From Micromonospora kangleipakensis (GTDB taxonomy: Bacteria > Actinomycetota > Actinomycetes > Mycobacteriales > Micromonosporaceae): DNA of 64,000 nucleotides. Under the pieces are notes generated by a model. That model did not search any database. It saw nothing but the letters and a program-made list of their open reading frames with translations, and was not told the origin of the DNA. The position numbers were made by a program, and so were the translations under genes. The DNA lies in contig NZ_SHLD01000001.1 in assembly GCF_004217615.1 (NCBI RefSeq), positions 6,820,001-6,884,000 on the forward strand, given 5' to 3'. How positions within the stretch are numbered: the first letter of the stretch is position 1; each line of letters begins with the position of its first letter. Positions 50,855 through 63,704 of the stretch are shown piece after piece.

Positions 50855-51010
50855 TCGTCACGCCCACGACTGGAAGACGGGCGCACGCGACCGATTCGTT
50901 GCAGAGATCCACGCCCAGAACGTGAGCGTCGTGCCACGAACGGTACCCCGGGTTCCGGCGAGCCGCTTGCCGCGGAAGCGGACATCTGCTATCACCGGCC
51001 CCAAATGGAG

Positions 51011-51044
51011 GGAGGCCACCCCGGCTCACGCCGGGATGGCCTCC
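51011..51044 (-). terminator. Terminator of the main atp operon
   Basis: A 15-bp stem (51011-51025 with 51030-51044, one mismatch, loop TCAC) starts 19 bp after the atpD stop codon. Confidence 0.85.
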
Positions 51045-51062
51045 ACTGGGTGTGACCTAGGT

Positions 51063-53428
<2,366 letters not shown>

Positions 53429-53431
53429 GGA

Positions 53432-55084
53432 TCAGCTCTCTACCGGGCGGTCGGTCTGGCCGTCGCGGAAGCGGGTCACCGACTCGCGGTTCTCCTCGCC
53501 CTCGAGCGGCTTGGCCGGCGCCTCGTTGATCCGCTGCTCGTCCTCCTTGCCCAGGAACATCTGCTTGAACTCGGTGATGGCCCGGTCCAGGGTGCCGATG
53601 ATCTCGTCGTCCCACTTGTTGTCGGCGATCGCCGCGAGGGTGCCCTCGTGCTTGTGTCGCAGGTACTGCTGGAACTCCGACTCGAAGCGCTTGACCTCAC
53701 CCACCGGGATGTCGTCCAGCTTGCCCTCGGTGCCGGCCCAGACCGAGACGACCTGGTCCTGCACCGGCATCGGCGAGTAGTTCGGCTGCTTGAGCAGCTC
53801 GACCAGGCGGGAACCGCGCTCCAGCTGGGCGCGGGAGGCCCTGTCCAGGTCGGAGGCGAAGGCGGCGAACGCCTCCAGCTCGCGGTACTGGGCCAGGTTG
53901 AGCCGCAGCGAACCGGCGACCTTCCGCATCGGCTTGACCTGTGCGGCGCCACCGACCCGGGAGACCGAGGTACCGACGTTGATGGCCGGCCGGACGCCCT
54001 GGTTGAACAGGTCGGTCTCGAGGAAGATCTGACCGTCGGTGATCGAGATGACGTTGGTCGGGATGAAGGCCGAGATGTCGTTGGCCTTCGTCTCGATGAG
54101 CGGCAGACCGGTCATCGAACCGCCGCCCAGCTCGTCGGAGAGCTTCGCGCAGCGCTCCAGCAGCCGGGAGTGCAGGTAGAAGACGTCACCCGGGTACGCC
54201 TCACGGCCCGGGGGGCGGCGCAGCAGCAGCGACACGGCGCGGTACGCCTCGGCCTGCTTGCTCAGGTCGTCGAAGACGATCAGGACGTGCTTGCCGCCGT
54301 ACATCCAATGCTGCCCGATGGACGAGCCGGTGTAGGGGGCGAGGTACTTGAAGCCGGCCGGGTCCGACGCCGGGGAGGCGACGATGGTGGTGTACTCCAT
54401 CGCGCCCGCCTCCTCCAGGATGCCCTTGATCGAGGCGATCGTGGAGGCCTTCTGGCCGATGGCGACGTAGATGCAGCGGACCTGCTGCTTCGGGTCGCCG
54501 GAGCGCCAGTTGTCGCGCTGGTTGAGGATGGTGTCCAGGGCGACCGTGGTCTTACCGGTCTTCCGGTCACCGATGATCAGCTGACGCTGGCCACGGCCGA
54601 TCGGGGTCATCGCGTCGATCGCCTTGATACCGGTCTGCAGCGGCTCGCTGACCGACTGCCGGGACATCACGTTCGGGGCCTGGAGCTCCAGCTCGCGGAA
54701 GCCCTCGTTGGCGATGTCGCCGAGCCCGTCAATCGGCTGGCCGAGCGCGTCCACCACGCGGCCGAGGAAGGCGTCGCCAACCGGCACGGAGAGCACCCGG
54801 CCGGTGCGCTTGACGCGCTGCCCCTCCTCCAGCTTGGCGGAGTCACCGAGAACGACGACACCGATCTCCCGGACGTCGAGGTTCAGCGCCACGCCGAGCG
54901 TGCCGTCCTCGAACTCCAGGAGCTCGTTGGTCATGGTCGAGGGCAGGCCCTCGACGTGGGCGATGCCGTCGCCGGTGTCGGCGACGGTGCCGACCTCCTC
55001 GCGGGAGACGTCGGTCGAGTAGGAGGAGACGTAGCGCTCCAGGGCGCCGCGGATCTCCTCCGTCGAGATGGTCAGCTCGGCCAT
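53432..55084 (-). CDS. atpA: ATP synthase alpha subunit
   Basis: The non-catalytic nucleotide-binding subunit of F1. The 550-residue protein has [14 protein letters not shown] (Walker A), the Q-loop [30 protein letters not shown] and [24 protein letters not shown]. The C-terminus is extended by about 30 charged residues relative to E. coli. ATG 55084 lies 85 bp after atpH. The order atpBEFHAGD is the standard one. Confidence 0.97.
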   Translation of the reverse strand: MAELTISTEEIRGALERYVSSYSTDVSREEVGTVADTGDGIAHVEGLPSTMTNELLEFEDGTLGVALNLDVREIGVVVLGDSAKLEEGQRVKRTGRVLSVPVGDAFLGRVVDALGQPIDGLGDIANEGFRELELQAPNVMSRQSVSEPLQTGIKAIDAMTPIGRGQRQLIIGDRKTGKTTVALDTILNQRDNWRSGDPKQQVRCIYVAIGQKASTIASIKGILEEAGAMEYTTIVASPASDPAGFKYLAPYTGSSIGQHWMYGGKHVLIVFDDLSKQAEAYRAVSLLLRRPPGREAYPGDVFYLHSRLLERCAKLSDELGGGSMTGLPLIETKANDISAFIPTNVISITDGQIFLETDLFNQGVRPAINVGTSVSRVGGAAQVKPMRKVAGSLRLNLAQYRELEAFAAFASDLDRASRAQLERGSRLVELLKQPNYSPMPVQDQVVSVWAGTEGKLDDIPVGEVKRFESEFQQYLRHKHEGTLAAIADNKWDDEIIGTLDRAITEFKQMFLGKEDEQRINEAPAKPLEGEENRESVTRFRDGQTDRPVES

Positions 55085-55169
55085 CCTCTGCTTCCTTAAG
55101 TATCAGGGGCCCGGGATACCTAGTACCGACCGGTCCGATGGCGTCGAATCAGGGCTGCGGAGACGCTGG

Positions 55170-55991
55170 TCAGCGCTTCGCGAGCGCGTTGCGGGTCTCG
55201 TTGAGGCGGCGCAGGACGGTGCCGTCGTACAGGTCGGCTCCGACCCGCACGCTCACCCCACCGAGCACCTGGGGGTCGACCGTCTGCTTGACGGAAACCT
55301 CTCGACCGTACATCTCGGCGAGGCGGGCACCCAGGCGTCGCTCCTCCTCGTCACTCAACGGAGCCGCCACGGTCACGTACGCGACCTGACGGTCCCGCCG
55401 GTCGGCGACCAGCTCGACCAGCCGGGTGAGCGCACCGGTGAAGGAGCGTCCCCCGAACCCGCCGAGGGCCACCTCGACGAGGCGGACGGTGACCGGGCGG
55501 GCCTGGCCGGCGAGCAGGTCGCGGGCCAGGGTGGCCCGCCGTTCGGTCGGGGCGACCGGGTCGGAGAGTGCGTTGGAGAGCGCCGACTGACCGGAGACGA
55601 CCTGACCGAAGCGGAACAGCTCGTCCTCGACCTCGCCGAGGTCACCGGCCTTGTCGGCGCTGGCCAGCAGCGCCTCGACGCCGAGCCGCTCGGTGCCGTC
55701 GAGCAACTCCGACGGCGCCGACCAGCGACCGGAGACCAATGACGCGAGCAGGTCGAGCGCGTCCGCACCGATCTTGCCGCGCAGCATGTCGCCGAGCAGG
55801 CCGGAGCGGTCCGCACCGGAGCGGGCCGGGTCCGACAGCGCCCGGCGCAGCCGCGGCTCGCGCCGCAGCAGCGTGGCGACGGAGAGGATGTCGTCGGCGG
55901 TGGAGGCCACCGCCGACGGCTCCGCGCCGCGGGCGTACGCGTCGAGGCGCTCGGCCGCGACCTTGTACGACTCCCGGCTGGCGGCCTGCAT
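55170..55991 (-). CDS. atpH: ATP synthase delta subunit
   Basis: The stator subunit joining the b-stalk to F1. The 273-residue protein is mostly helical, with RLDAYARGAEPSAVASTADD near the start and the family C-terminal block EEERRLGARLAEMYGREVSV and VSVRVGADLYDGTVLRRL. Length is typical for actinobacterial delta subunits, which carry an N-terminal extension. ATG 55991 overlaps the atpF stop (TGATG). Confidence 0.94.
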   Translation of the reverse strand: MQAASRESYKVAAERLDAYARGAEPSAVASTADDILSVATLLRREPRLRRALSDPARSGADRSGLLGDMLRGKIGADALDLLASLVSGRWSAPSELLDGTERLGVEALLASADKAGDLGEVEDELFRFGQVVSGQSALSNALSDPVAPTERRATLARDLLAGQARPVTVRLVEVALGGFGGRSFTGALTRLVELVADRRDRQVAYVTVAAPLSDEEERRLGARLAEMYGREVSVKQTVDPQVLGGVSVRVGADLYDGTVLRRLNETRNALAKR

Positions 55992-56530
55992 CAGCGGGCC
56001 CCCGCGCTCTCGAGACCGCTCAGGAACCGGTCCACGGTGCCCTTGCGCCGCGCCTCGTCGGCGAGCGACTCGCCGACGATCTTGCTGGCCAGGTCCACCG
56101 CGATGGTGCCGACCTCGGTACGCAGCTCGCGCACGATGGTGGCCCGCTCGGCGTTGAGCTGCTCCTTGCCGGCCGCGATGATCCGGTCGGACTCCTCCCG
56201 CGCCTTGGCGAGGATGTCCTGACGGATGCCCTCGGCGTCGGCCCGGGCGTCGTCCCGGATCTTGGCGGCGTCGGTCCGCGCCTCGGCGAGCTGCGCCCGG
56301 TACTGCTCGAGCAGCTGGTTGGCCTCGGCCTGGGCGGCCTCGGCGCGCTTGATGCCGCCCTCGATCGCGTCGACCCGAGCCTGGAACGTCTGCTCCATGC
56401 GCGGGAACACGAACTTCATCAGCACGTAGCAGAGCACGATGAAGGCGATCCCACCGACCACGACCTCCTGCCAGAGCGGGATGATCGGGTTGTGGCTCGT
56501 CTCACCACCCTCAGCGGAGAGGAAGAACAT
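55991..56530 (-). CDS. atpF: ATP synthase b subunit
   Basis: The peripheral-stalk subunit. The 179-residue protein has one N-terminal span (VVVGGIAFIVLCYVLMKFVFP) and a long charged coiled coil (RVDAIEGGIKRAEAAQAEAN onward). ATG 56530; 29 bp after atpE and overlapping atpH. Confidence 0.94.
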   Translation of the reverse strand: MFFLSAEGGETSHNPIIPLWQEVVVGGIAFIVLCYVLMKFVFPRMEQTFQARVDAIEGGIKRAEAAQAEANQLLEQYRAQLAEARTDAAKIRDDARADAEGIRQDILAKAREESDRIIAAGKEQLNAERATIVRELRTEVGTIAVDLASKIVGESLADEARRKGTVDRFLSGLESAGAR

Positions 56531-56559
56531 GGGAAAACCTCCCGGTCAGAGGGGCTGGA

Positions 56560-56823
<264 letters not shown>

Positions 56824-56858
56824 TCACGCGGGACGACAACGGTTGGTGCGGAAGTGGA

Positions 56859-57656
56859 TCAGTGTTCCTCGGCGAGCGCGCCCTGCACGTAGCTGGCGGT
56901 CAGCACAGTGAAGACGTAGGCCTGCAGGACGATCACCAGGAACTCGAGGAAGGTGAGCGCGATGGTCATCACCCAGGACAGCACCGAGACCGGTGCCAGC
57001 CAGGTGTTGGCGCTGAGCATCGCGAAGCCGCCGAGCGTGAAGACCAGCAGGAGCATGTGGCCGGCGAACATGTTCGCGAAAAGACGGACGGCCAGCGAGA
57101 ACGGCCGGACCAGGAAGGTCGAGAAGAGCTCGATCGGGATCAGCAGCGGCAGGATGTACCAGGGCGCCGGCGGGATCAGCGAGTGCTTGAAGTACTTGAC
57201 GAAGCCGTGGTGCCGGATGCCGATGTAGTTGAACAGCACGTAGCTGATCACGGCGAGGAAGGCCGGGAAGGCGATGTGCGAGTTCGGCGAGATCTGGAAG
57301 AACGGGATGATCGCGAACGCGTTCGTCAGCAGGACGAAGCAGAACAGCGTGGTGAAGTACGGCGCGAACCGCACCCCCGCGTGCCCGATCATGTCGACCG
57401 CGATGTTGTTCCGCACGAAGCCGTAGATCGACTCGGCGAACCACTGCTTCTTCGTCGGCACCAGCTGCGGATTCCGGTAGCTGGCCAGGAAGAAAATGAT
57501 CAGGACGCCGACGGCGATCCAGACCATGGCCGTGATCTTGGTGAACCAGTACGAGTCATGCGCACCCCAGGGCAGGATGCTGGGCAGGTAGAAGTCCTCC
57601 ACTTTGGGTGGGAATTCCGCCTGGCCCGCTGCCAGGACGTTCGCCTGTCCGAACAC
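56859..57656 (-). CDS. atpB: ATP synthase a subunit
   Basis: The proton-channel subunit. The 265-residue membrane protein has five to six spans, NNIAVDMIGHAGVRFAPYFTT near the middle and the essential arginine in PFSLAVRLFANMFAGHMLL. GTG 57656 follows GGAAGGGA and gives the usual length. It is 11 bp after the AtpZ-like gene. Confidence 0.95.
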   Translation of the reverse strand: MFGQANVLAAGQAEFPPKVEDFYLPSILPWGAHDSYWFTKITAMVWIAVGVLIIFFLASYRNPQLVPTKKQWFAESIYGFVRNNIAVDMIGHAGVRFAPYFTTLFCFVLLTNAFAIIPFFQISPNSHIAFPAFLAVISYVLFNYIGIRHHGFVKYFKHSLIPPAPWYILPLLIPIELFSTFLVRPFSLAVRLFANMFAGHMLLLVFTLGGFAMLSANTWLAPVSVLSWVMTIALTFLEFLVIVLQAYVFTVLTASYVQGALAEEH

Positions 57657-57667
57657 CGCGTCCCTTC

Positions 57668-57904
57668 CTAAGTAGGCGTGCCGAGTCGGCGGACGACCAG
57701 GATGATCCCCCCGGCCATGCCGAGCACGACGCCGATACCGGTGGCGATGCCGCCGGAGTCGAGCCACTGGTCGACCAGCCAGCCGATGAAACCCCAGACG
57801 AGCATGCCCCCGATGAGGTACGAGAGCGCGGTCCAACCCTGGCCGGCACCGGACGGAACGTCGCCTGTGCCGCCAGTGCTGGGGGGTTTCTGGTCACCGG
57901 CCAT
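57668..57904 (-). CDS. AtpZ/AtpI-family small membrane protein
   Basis: A 78-residue protein with two spans (ALSYLIGGMLVWGFIGWLVDQW and IATGIGVVLGMAGGIILVV) and a polar N-terminus, matching the AtpZ/AtpI group that heads ATP synthase operons and aids assembly or magnesium supply. ATG 57904 is chosen because the family pattern begins there; the operon promoter must lie in 57905-58100 (a TATCGT box occurs near 57920). Confidence 0.8.
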   Translation of the reverse strand: MAGDQKPPSTGGTGDVPSGAGQGWTALSYLIGGMLVWGFIGWLVDQWLDSGGIATGIGVVLGMAGGIILVVRRLGTPT

Positions 57905-58100
57905 GACGGGGCGAACGATATCAGTCGAGTGGACGAGGCTGTGCCTCACCCCCCGCACAACCTTGTTGTGTGGGACACGGGCGGGCGAAGTCGTCTGGAG
58001 GCACGCTACTCCCCTCTCGCCACTGAGAGAATGACCGATCGCGGACACACCGGCGTGCCGTCCGAAAGCTGGGACGGCGCTGGTCTGCGCCCCGATCGGA

Positions 58101-58532
58101 TCAGGGTCGGGGCCGGCGCGCGTACACAGTGGTCAGCCACCAGATGTGCACGCCGGTCCAGACCGCCACCCCGGCGGCGATGCCCAGGCAGAGCGGGATC
58201 AGGCCCGACCAGCCGGTCGACGCCACCCCGATCATCACCGCGCCGAGCAGGGTGAACTTCGCCGCGTAGAGACCCAGCCCGAACGGCAGCACCAGCTGCG
58301 GATCGCGGGCGTCGGCCCAGGCCAGCACGACGGTGGTGAGGGTGTAGCTGACCGCCGTCACGGCCACCCCGGCCGCCGCGCCCAACGCCGCGTCCGCCCC
58401 GCCGGTCACCCCGCCGACCACCGCGGCCAGCGCGCCCAGCACCGCCGAGGCGATCAGCAGCACCGGCAGGTGGCGCAGTCGCCAGCCCCGGTCCGCGGCC
58501 GCCTCCGCCGCGCGCGCCCCGGGCTCAGCCAC
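58101..58532 (-). CDS. ATP synthase subunit I-like membrane protein
   Basis: A 143-residue protein with four spans ([81 protein letters not shown]). Position upstream of atpB and topology fit the AtpI family. GTG 58532 overlaps the end of glyA by 8 bp, so it is translated from the glyA transcript, while atpZ onward may have a separate promoter. Confidence 0.75.
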   Translation of the reverse strand: MAEPGARAAEAAADRGWRLRHLPVLLIASAVLGALAAVVGGVTGGADAALGAAAGVAVTAVSYTLTTVVLAWADARDPQLVLPFGLGLYAAKFTLLGAVMIGVASTGWSGLIPLCLGIAAGVAVWTGVHIWWLTTVYARRPRP

Positions 58533-59814
58533 GGGGGTACGCCGGGAAGGCGGCGACCAGCTCGGCCACCTCGGCGGCGATCCGGGTCAGCTCGTCGGCG
58601 CCCCCCGGACCGGCCGGGTCGGTGCGGACCGCGCGGGCGATCAGCGCCGCCACCTGCCGCATCTCCCCCTCGCGCATGCCCTGGGTGGTGACGCTCGGCG
58701 TGCCCACCCGGATGCCCGAGGCGACCATCGGCGGCTGCGGGTCGTACGGGATCGCGTTCTTGTTCAGCGTGACCGCCGCGGCGTCGCAGCGGGCCTCCGC
58801 CTCGGCGCCGGTCGCCCCGACCTCGCGCAGGTCGATCAGGGCGAGGTGGGTGTCGGTGCCGCCGGAGACCGGGCGCATCCCCTCGCCGGCCAGGCCGGCG
58901 GCGAGCGCCTGGGCGTTGCTGACCACCTGGGAGGCGTACGCCCGGAACTCCGGCTGGGCGGCCTCGCGCAGGGCGACCGCCTTGGCCGCGACGGCGTGCA
59001 TCAGCGGGCCGCCCTGGGTGAACGGGAAGACCGCCCTGTCGATCCGCGGCGCCAGCGACTCCCGGCAGAGGATCATGCCGCCGCGCGGGCCGCGCAGCAC
59101 CTTGTGGGTGGTGAAGCAGACGACGTCGGCGTACGGCACCGGCGACGGGACGGCCCGCCCGGCGACCAGCCCGATGAAGTGCGCCGCGTCCACCATCAGG
59201 TACGCGTCGACCTCGTCGGCGATCTCCCGGAACCGGGCGAAGTCGATCAGCCGGGGGTAGGCCGTGGCCCCGCAGATGATCATCTTCGGGCGGTGCGCCC
59301 GGGCGAGGTCGCGCACCTCGTCGTAGTCGATCAGCTCGGTGTCCGGCCGGACCGTGTAGCCGACGGTGTGGAACCACTTGCCGGAGAAGTTCACCCGGCT
59401 GCCGTGGGTGAGGTGCCCGCCGTGCGGCAGGCCCATCGCCAGCACCGTGTCCCCCGGCTGCACCAGCGCCGCGTACGCGGCCAGGTTGGCGCTGGCGCCG
59501 GAGTGCGGCTGGAGGTTGGCGTGCTCCGCGCCGAAGAGCTCCTTCGCCCGGGCGATGCCGATCTCCTCGGCCCGGTCCACCTCGGCGCAGCCGCCGTAGT
59601 AGCGCCGGCCCGGATAGCCCTCGGCGTACTTGTTGGTCAGCGTCGAGCCGAGCGCGGCGAGCACCGCCGGGGACGTCAGGTTCTCGCTGGCGATCAGCTG
59701 CAGGCCGCCGCGCAGCCGCTCCAGCTCGCCCAGCACCACCCCGGCGATCTCCGGGTCGACGGCGCTGAGCTGCTGGAAGTCCGGGCCCCAGAAGGTGTCC
59801 CTCGCGTTGTCCAC
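58525..59814 (-). CDS. glyA: Serine hydroxymethyltransferase
   Basis: This PLP enzyme converts serine and tetrahydrofolate to glycine and methylene-tetrahydrofolate. The 429-residue protein has [66 protein letters not shown] and the PLP lysine in [17 protein letters not shown] 59814 is used; TAGACT lies eight bases upstream. It is divergent from the SDR gene and overlaps the AtpI-like gene. Actinobacteria often carry a second glyA elsewhere. Confidence 0.94.
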   Translation of the reverse strand: MDNARDTFWGPDFQQLSAVDPEIAGVVLGELERLRGGLQLIASENLTSPAVLAALGSTLTNKYAEGYPGRRYYGGCAEVDRAEEIGIARAKELFGAEHANLQPHSGASANLAAYAALVQPGDTVLAMGLPHGGHLTHGSRVNFSGKWFHTVGYTVRPDTELIDYDEVRDLARAHRPKMIICGATAYPRLIDFARFREIADEVDAYLMVDAAHFIGLVAGRAVPSPVPYADVVCFTTHKVLRGPRGGMILCRESLAPRIDRAVFPFTQGGPLMHAVAAKAVALREAAQPEFRAYASQVVSNAQALAAGLAGEGMRPVSGGTDTHLALIDLREVGATGAEAEARCDAAAVTLNKNAIPYDPQPPMVASGIRVGTPSVTTQGMREGEMRQVAALIARAVRTDPAGPGGADELTRIAAEVAELVAAFPAYPRG

Positions 59815-59822
59815 AGCGAAGG

Positions 59823-59828
59823 AGTCTA
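59823..59828 (-). promoter_or_regulatory. -10 element (TAGACT) of glyA
   Basis: TAGACT on the minus strand, eight bases before GTG 59814; leader absent or only a base or two. Confidence 0.55.
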
Positions 59829-59849
59829 TGGGGCCGCAAACTGGAAGTC

Positions 59850-61373
59850 GTGAGGTGCCTCGTCACCGGAGCCACGGGTTACCTCGGCGGACGCCTCGCG
59901 CCCCGGCTGCTGGCGGAGGGGCACACCGTACGCTGCCTGGCCCGCAAGGCCGGCCGGCTGCGCGACGTGCCGTGGGCGTCCCGGACCGAGATCGCCGAAG
60001 GGGACCTGCGGAAGCCGGAGACACTGCCGGCCGCGTTCGAGGGCGTGGAGGTGGCGTACTACCTGGTGCACTCGCTCGGCCAGGCCGGCTTCGAGGCCGC
60101 CGACCGGGAGGCGGCGACCCACTTCGCCGAGGCGGCCCGCGCCGCCGGCGTACGGCGAATCGTGTACCTGGGCGGCCCGCAGCCCGCGGCGGACCGCGAG
60201 GTCCCGTCGCCGCACCTGCGGTCCCGGGCCGAGGTCGCGCGGATCCTGCTGGCCAGCGGGGTGCCCACGGCCGTGCTCCGGGCCGCGGTCATCATCGGGT
60301 CCGGGTCGGCCTCGTTCGAGATGCTGCGCTACCTGACCGAGCGGCTGCCCGCGATGATCACCCCGCGCTGGGTACGCAACCGGATCCAGCCGATCGCGGT
60401 CCGCGACGTGCTGCGCTACCTGGTCGGCTGCGCGGAGCTGCCGGCCGAGGTGAACCGGGCCTTCGACATCGGCGGCCCGGACGTGCTGACCTTCCAGGAG
60501 ATGATGCAGCGGTACGCGCGGGTGGCCGGGCTGCGCCGGCGGGTCGTCCTGCCGGTGCGGCCGCTGACGCCGTCGCTCTCCTCGCACTGGGTCGGCCTGA
60601 TCACCCCGGTGCCGAACGCCATCGCCCGGCCGCTGGTGGAGAGCCTCGTCCACGAGGCGGTCGCCCAGGAGCACGACATCGCCCGGTACGTCCCGGACCC
60701 ACCCGGCGGACTGACCGGCTTCGACGAGGCGGTCGCGCTGGCCCTGGCGAAGGTGCGCGACGCCGCGGTGGAGACCCGCTGGTCGACCGCGAGCGGGCCG
60801 GACGCACCGGCCGAGCCGCTGCCCTCCGACCCGGAGTGGTCCGGCGGCACCGCGTACACCGACGTGCGGGAGCGGGCGGTGGACGCCCCGACGGCCGACC
60901 TCTGGCGGGTCATCGAGGGGGTCGGCGGCGAGCACGGCTGGTACTCGTTCCCGCTCGCCTGGTCCGTGCGGGGCTGGCTGGACCGGCTGATCGGCGGGGT
61001 GGGGCTGCGCCGGGGCCGGCGCGACCCGCACCGCCTCCAGGTCGGCGAGGCGCTGGACTTCTGGCGGGTCGAGGAGATCGTCCCCGGCGAGCTGCTCCGG
61101 CTGCGCGCCGAGATGCGGCTGCCCGGCCGGGCCTGGCTGGAGATGCGCGCCGAGCCGGCCGACGAGGGCCGCAGCCGGTACGTGCAGCGCGCCGTCTTCC
61201 TCCCCCGCGGCCTCCCCGGTCACCTCTACTGGGGCTCCGTCGCCCCGTTCCACGCGATCGTCTTCGGCGGCATGGCCCGCAACATCGCCCGCGGCGCCGA
61301 ACACCCCCCACCTGGCCCCCCTGCCCCCTCCCCTCCCCACCCCCTCCCGCGATCTTGCAGTTGGGGCCCGTGA
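59850..61373 (+). CDS. NAD(P)-binding SDR-family protein with DUF2867-type domain, C-terminus inside a repeat
   Basis: A 507-residue protein. The N-terminal 290 residues are an atypical [22 protein letters not shown] (Rossmann loop), [12 protein letters not shown] and [12 protein letters not shown]. The C-terminal part has a StAR-like/DUF2867 pattern ([52 protein letters not shown]). Substrate unknown. Family members end soon after GGMARNIA; here the frame runs about 28 residues further through a Pro-rich stretch into the palindromic repeat, where the stop lies. GTG 59850 is the start, with GGAAG close upstream. Confidence 0.82.
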   Translation: MRCLVTGATGYLGGRLAPRLLAEGHTVRCLARKAGRLRDVPWASRTEIAEGDLRKPETLPAAFEGVEVAYYLVHSLGQAGFEAADREAATHFAEAARAAGVRRIVYLGGPQPAADREVPSPHLRSRAEVARILLASGVPTAVLRAAVIIGSGSASFEMLRYLTERLPAMITPRWVRNRIQPIAVRDVLRYLVGCAELPAEVNRAFDIGGPDVLTFQEMMQRYARVAGLRRRVVLPVRPLTPSLSSHWVGLITPVPNAIARPLVESLVHEAVAQEHDIARYVPDPPGGLTGFDEAVALALAKVRDAAVETRWSTASGPDAPAEPLPSDPEWSGGTAYTDVRERAVDAPTADLWRVIEGVGGEHGWYSFPLAWSVRGWLDRLIGGVGLRRGRRDPHRLQVGEALDFWRVEEIVPGELLRLRAEMRLPGRAWLEMRAEPADEGRSRYVQRAVFLPRGLPGHLYWGSVAPFHAIVFGGMARNIARGAEHPPPGPPAPSPPHPLPRSCSWGP

Positions 61374-61440
61374 TTCGCGCCTTCTGCCTCATTTGCCCGG
61401 GCACCAAGTGCAAGATCGGCGCGGGGAGGGGGGCAGGGGG
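61331..61440. repeat. Palindromic intergenic repeat, copy 2 (inverted relative to copy 1)
   Basis: Core CGATCTTGCA (61350-61359) pairs with TGCAAGATCG (61409-61418), flanked by C-rich and G-rich arms. The interior, read on the minus strand (GGGCAAATG, GCAGA, GGGCCC), matches the plus-strand interior of copy 1 at 17053-17159. Confidence 0.85.
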
Positions 61441-61441
61441 G

Positions 61442-63556
61442 TCAGTTGCCGGTGCGGGGGGCGGTGATGCGGTAGGCGGTTGTTTTGCTGGGGGGTACGA
61501 AGTCGAGGACGGGCTGGTTGCGGAGGGCGTACGCGAGGGTCCGGCTCACGGCGGCGATCTGCCGGGCCTGCACGCCGCCGCCGACCGCGTCCCGGGGATC
61601 GTCCGGGTTCGCCGCGATGGTGGCGATCGCGAGCTGCGGGGTGAAGGCGACCACCGTCTCCGTCGCGTTCCGGTCCGAGCTGCCGGTCTTGCCGGCCAGC
61701 GGCCGGCGCAGCCCGGGCTGGAGCTCCTCGGCGGTGCCGCCGTCGCAGCGCCGGTACATCGACTGGTCGCCGACCGGGCAGCGGGCCGCGTCCGCCGCCG
61801 CCCGGGCCACCTCGGTGTCGAGCACCTGCCGGCAGTCCGGATCGCCGGCCGCCACCTTCCGGCCGGCGCTGTCGCTGATCGAGGTGACCGGCGTCGGCGC
61901 GCACCAGGCCCCCTCGGCCGCCACCGTGGCGTACGCGTTGGCCAGGTCGAGCGGGGTGGTGGCGGCGACGCCGAGGGTGAACGGTCCCCACTCCTTCGCG
62001 CCGTAGCGGGCCAGCGCGGCGTCCTCCTTGGCGCGCAGCACGATGCCGAGCCGCTCGGCCATCTCCACCACCCGGTCCGCGCCGACCTTCTCGGTCAGCC
62101 AGGCGAAGTAGGTGTTCACCGAGCGGCCGAAGGCGCTCCACATGGTGTGGTCGCCGTCCATCCACGTCCGGTTGGCGTTGCTCGGGCACCAGTAACCGCC
62201 ACAGCTGGCCGAACCACCCCCGACCTTGTAGTGGGTGACGATCCGGCCCGGCGCGTCGAAGGTGGTGGTTAGCGGCAGCCCCGACTCCAGGGCGGCGAGC
62301 AGGGCGAAGAGCTTGAAGGTCGAGCCGGCCTGGTAGCCGACGATGCCACCGCCGCCGGCGACGAGCTGGTTGACGGTGTTCGGGTAGTTGCGCTGGCCGG
62401 TCGGGTTGGCCGCCACGCTGAAGTTCCGGTTCACCGCCATCGCCAGCACCCGGCCGCTGCCCGGTTGGACCACCGCGGTCGGCGCGGCCCGCTTGTTGTC
62501 GACGGCGTAGACCTGGAGCACCTGCTCGGTGGTCTTGCGCTGCACGTCCGGGTCGAGCGAGGAGACGATCCGGAAGCCGCCGCGGCGCAGCGTCCGCTGC
62601 CGCTCGTCGGCGGAGCCGCCGAAGGCCGGCTGGGCATTCCACCACTGGGTGAACCAGTCGCAGAAGAAGCCCCAGTCGTTGTGCTCCGCCGGTACGGCGG
62701 CGCAGTCGTTCGGCGTCGCGCTCGGTCGCAGGTCGAGCTGCTCGCCCTTGGCCCGGGCGGCGTCGGCGGCGGCGACCTGGCCGGTCTCCACCATCCGGTC
62801 CAGCACGTACGCCCGGCGGCCCAGCGCCGCGTCGGCGTCCCCGTTGATCGGGTCGTCGGTGTCCGGCGAGCGGACCAGCCCGGCGAGCAAGGCCGCCTGA
62901 GCCAGGGTCAGGTGCGCCGGGTCGGTGGAGAAGTAGCGCTTGCTGGCCGCCGCGATGCCGTACGCGCCGGCCCCGAAGTAGGCGATGTTCAGGTACCGGG
63001 TGAGGATCTGGTCCTTGTTCAGCTCCCGCTCCAGGGCCAGCGCGTAGCGCATCTCCCGGATCTTCCGACCGGCGGTGATCTCGGTGGCCCGGGACCGCTG
63101 CTCCTCGGTCAAGCGAGGGTCGCCGGCCAGCGCGTTGCGGACGTACTGCATGGTCAGCGTGGACCCGCCCTGCCGGGTCGTCCCGTCGCGCCGGTTGACG
63201 GTGAAGGCCCGGACCACGCCGCGGACGTCGACCCCGTGGTGCTGGTAGAACCGGACGTCCTCGGCGGCCACGATGGCCTGCCGCATCACCAGGGCCACCT
63301 CGCCCACCGGCACGTCCACCCGGTCCTCCACGTAGAAGGAGGTGATCAGGGTGCGGCCGTCGTTGGCGTACAGGTTGGACCGCTGCGCGGGCTGCGGCGT
63401 CCGCAGCGACTCGGGCAGTTCCGAGTAGGGCATGAGCCCCTTGAAGCCGAGCCCGAACACCAACGCGACCGGCAGCGCGGCCGCCGCCAGGGCCAGCCCG
63501 GTGAGCACACCGGCGAGCAGGACGGTGAACAACTTGTTGAGATGGGCCCGGTTCAT
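61442..63556 (-). CDS. Bifunctional class A penicillin-binding protein
   Basis: This polymerises and cross-links peptidoglycan at the outer membrane face. The 704-residue protein has an N-terminal span (LAGVLTGLALAAAALPVALVFG), a GT51 glycosyltransferase domain (AIVAAEDVRFYQHHGVD with the catalytic glutamate, RQGGSTLTMQYVRN, LERELNKDQILTRYLNIAYF) and a transpeptidase domain with STFK (in YQAGSTFKLFALL), SVN (SVNTYFAW) and KTG (AGKTGSSDRNAT). ATG 63556 is the start. The gene is convergent with the SDR gene, with the palindromic repeat between them. Confidence 0.94.
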   Translation of the reverse strand: MNRAHLNKLFTVLLAGVLTGLALAAAALPVALVFGLGFKGLMPYSELPESLRTPQPAQRSNLYANDGRTLITSFYVEDRVDVPVGEVALVMRQAIVAAEDVRFYQHHGVDVRGVVRAFTVNRRDGTTRQGGSTLTMQYVRNALAGDPRLTEEQRSRATEITAGRKIREMRYALALERELNKDQILTRYLNIAYFGAGAYGIAAASKRYFSTDPAHLTLAQAALLAGLVRSPDTDDPINGDADAALGRRAYVLDRMVETGQVAAADAARAKGEQLDLRPSATPNDCAAVPAEHNDWGFFCDWFTQWWNAQPAFGGSADERQRTLRRGGFRIVSSLDPDVQRKTTEQVLQVYAVDNKRAAPTAVVQPGSGRVLAMAVNRNFSVAANPTGQRNYPNTVNQLVAGGGGIVGYQAGSTFKLFALLAALESGLPLTTTFDAPGRIVTHYKVGGGSASCGGYWCPSNANRTWMDGDHTMWSAFGRSVNTYFAWLTEKVGADRVVEMAERLGIVLRAKEDAALARYGAKEWGPFTLGVAATTPLDLANAYATVAAEGAWCAPTPVTSISDSAGRKVAAGDPDCRQVLDTEVARAAADAARCPVGDQSMYRRCDGGTAEELQPGLRRPLAGKTGSSDRNATETVVAFTPQLAIATIAANPDDPRDAVGGGVQARQIAAVSRTLAYALRNQPVLDFVPPSKTTAYRITAPRTGN

Positions 63557-63704
63557 CAGCTCTCCCCGCAGGAGCCGGCCATGTTCGGACCCGTTCAGGA
63601 TGACCGGAAACGGCGCTTACACCATCATCTTCGCCGAAACGCGCAGGAATTTCGCGGAGAAGGAGGAAGGTGGACAGAAACCCCAACGCCGGGGCTCGGA
63701 GGGC

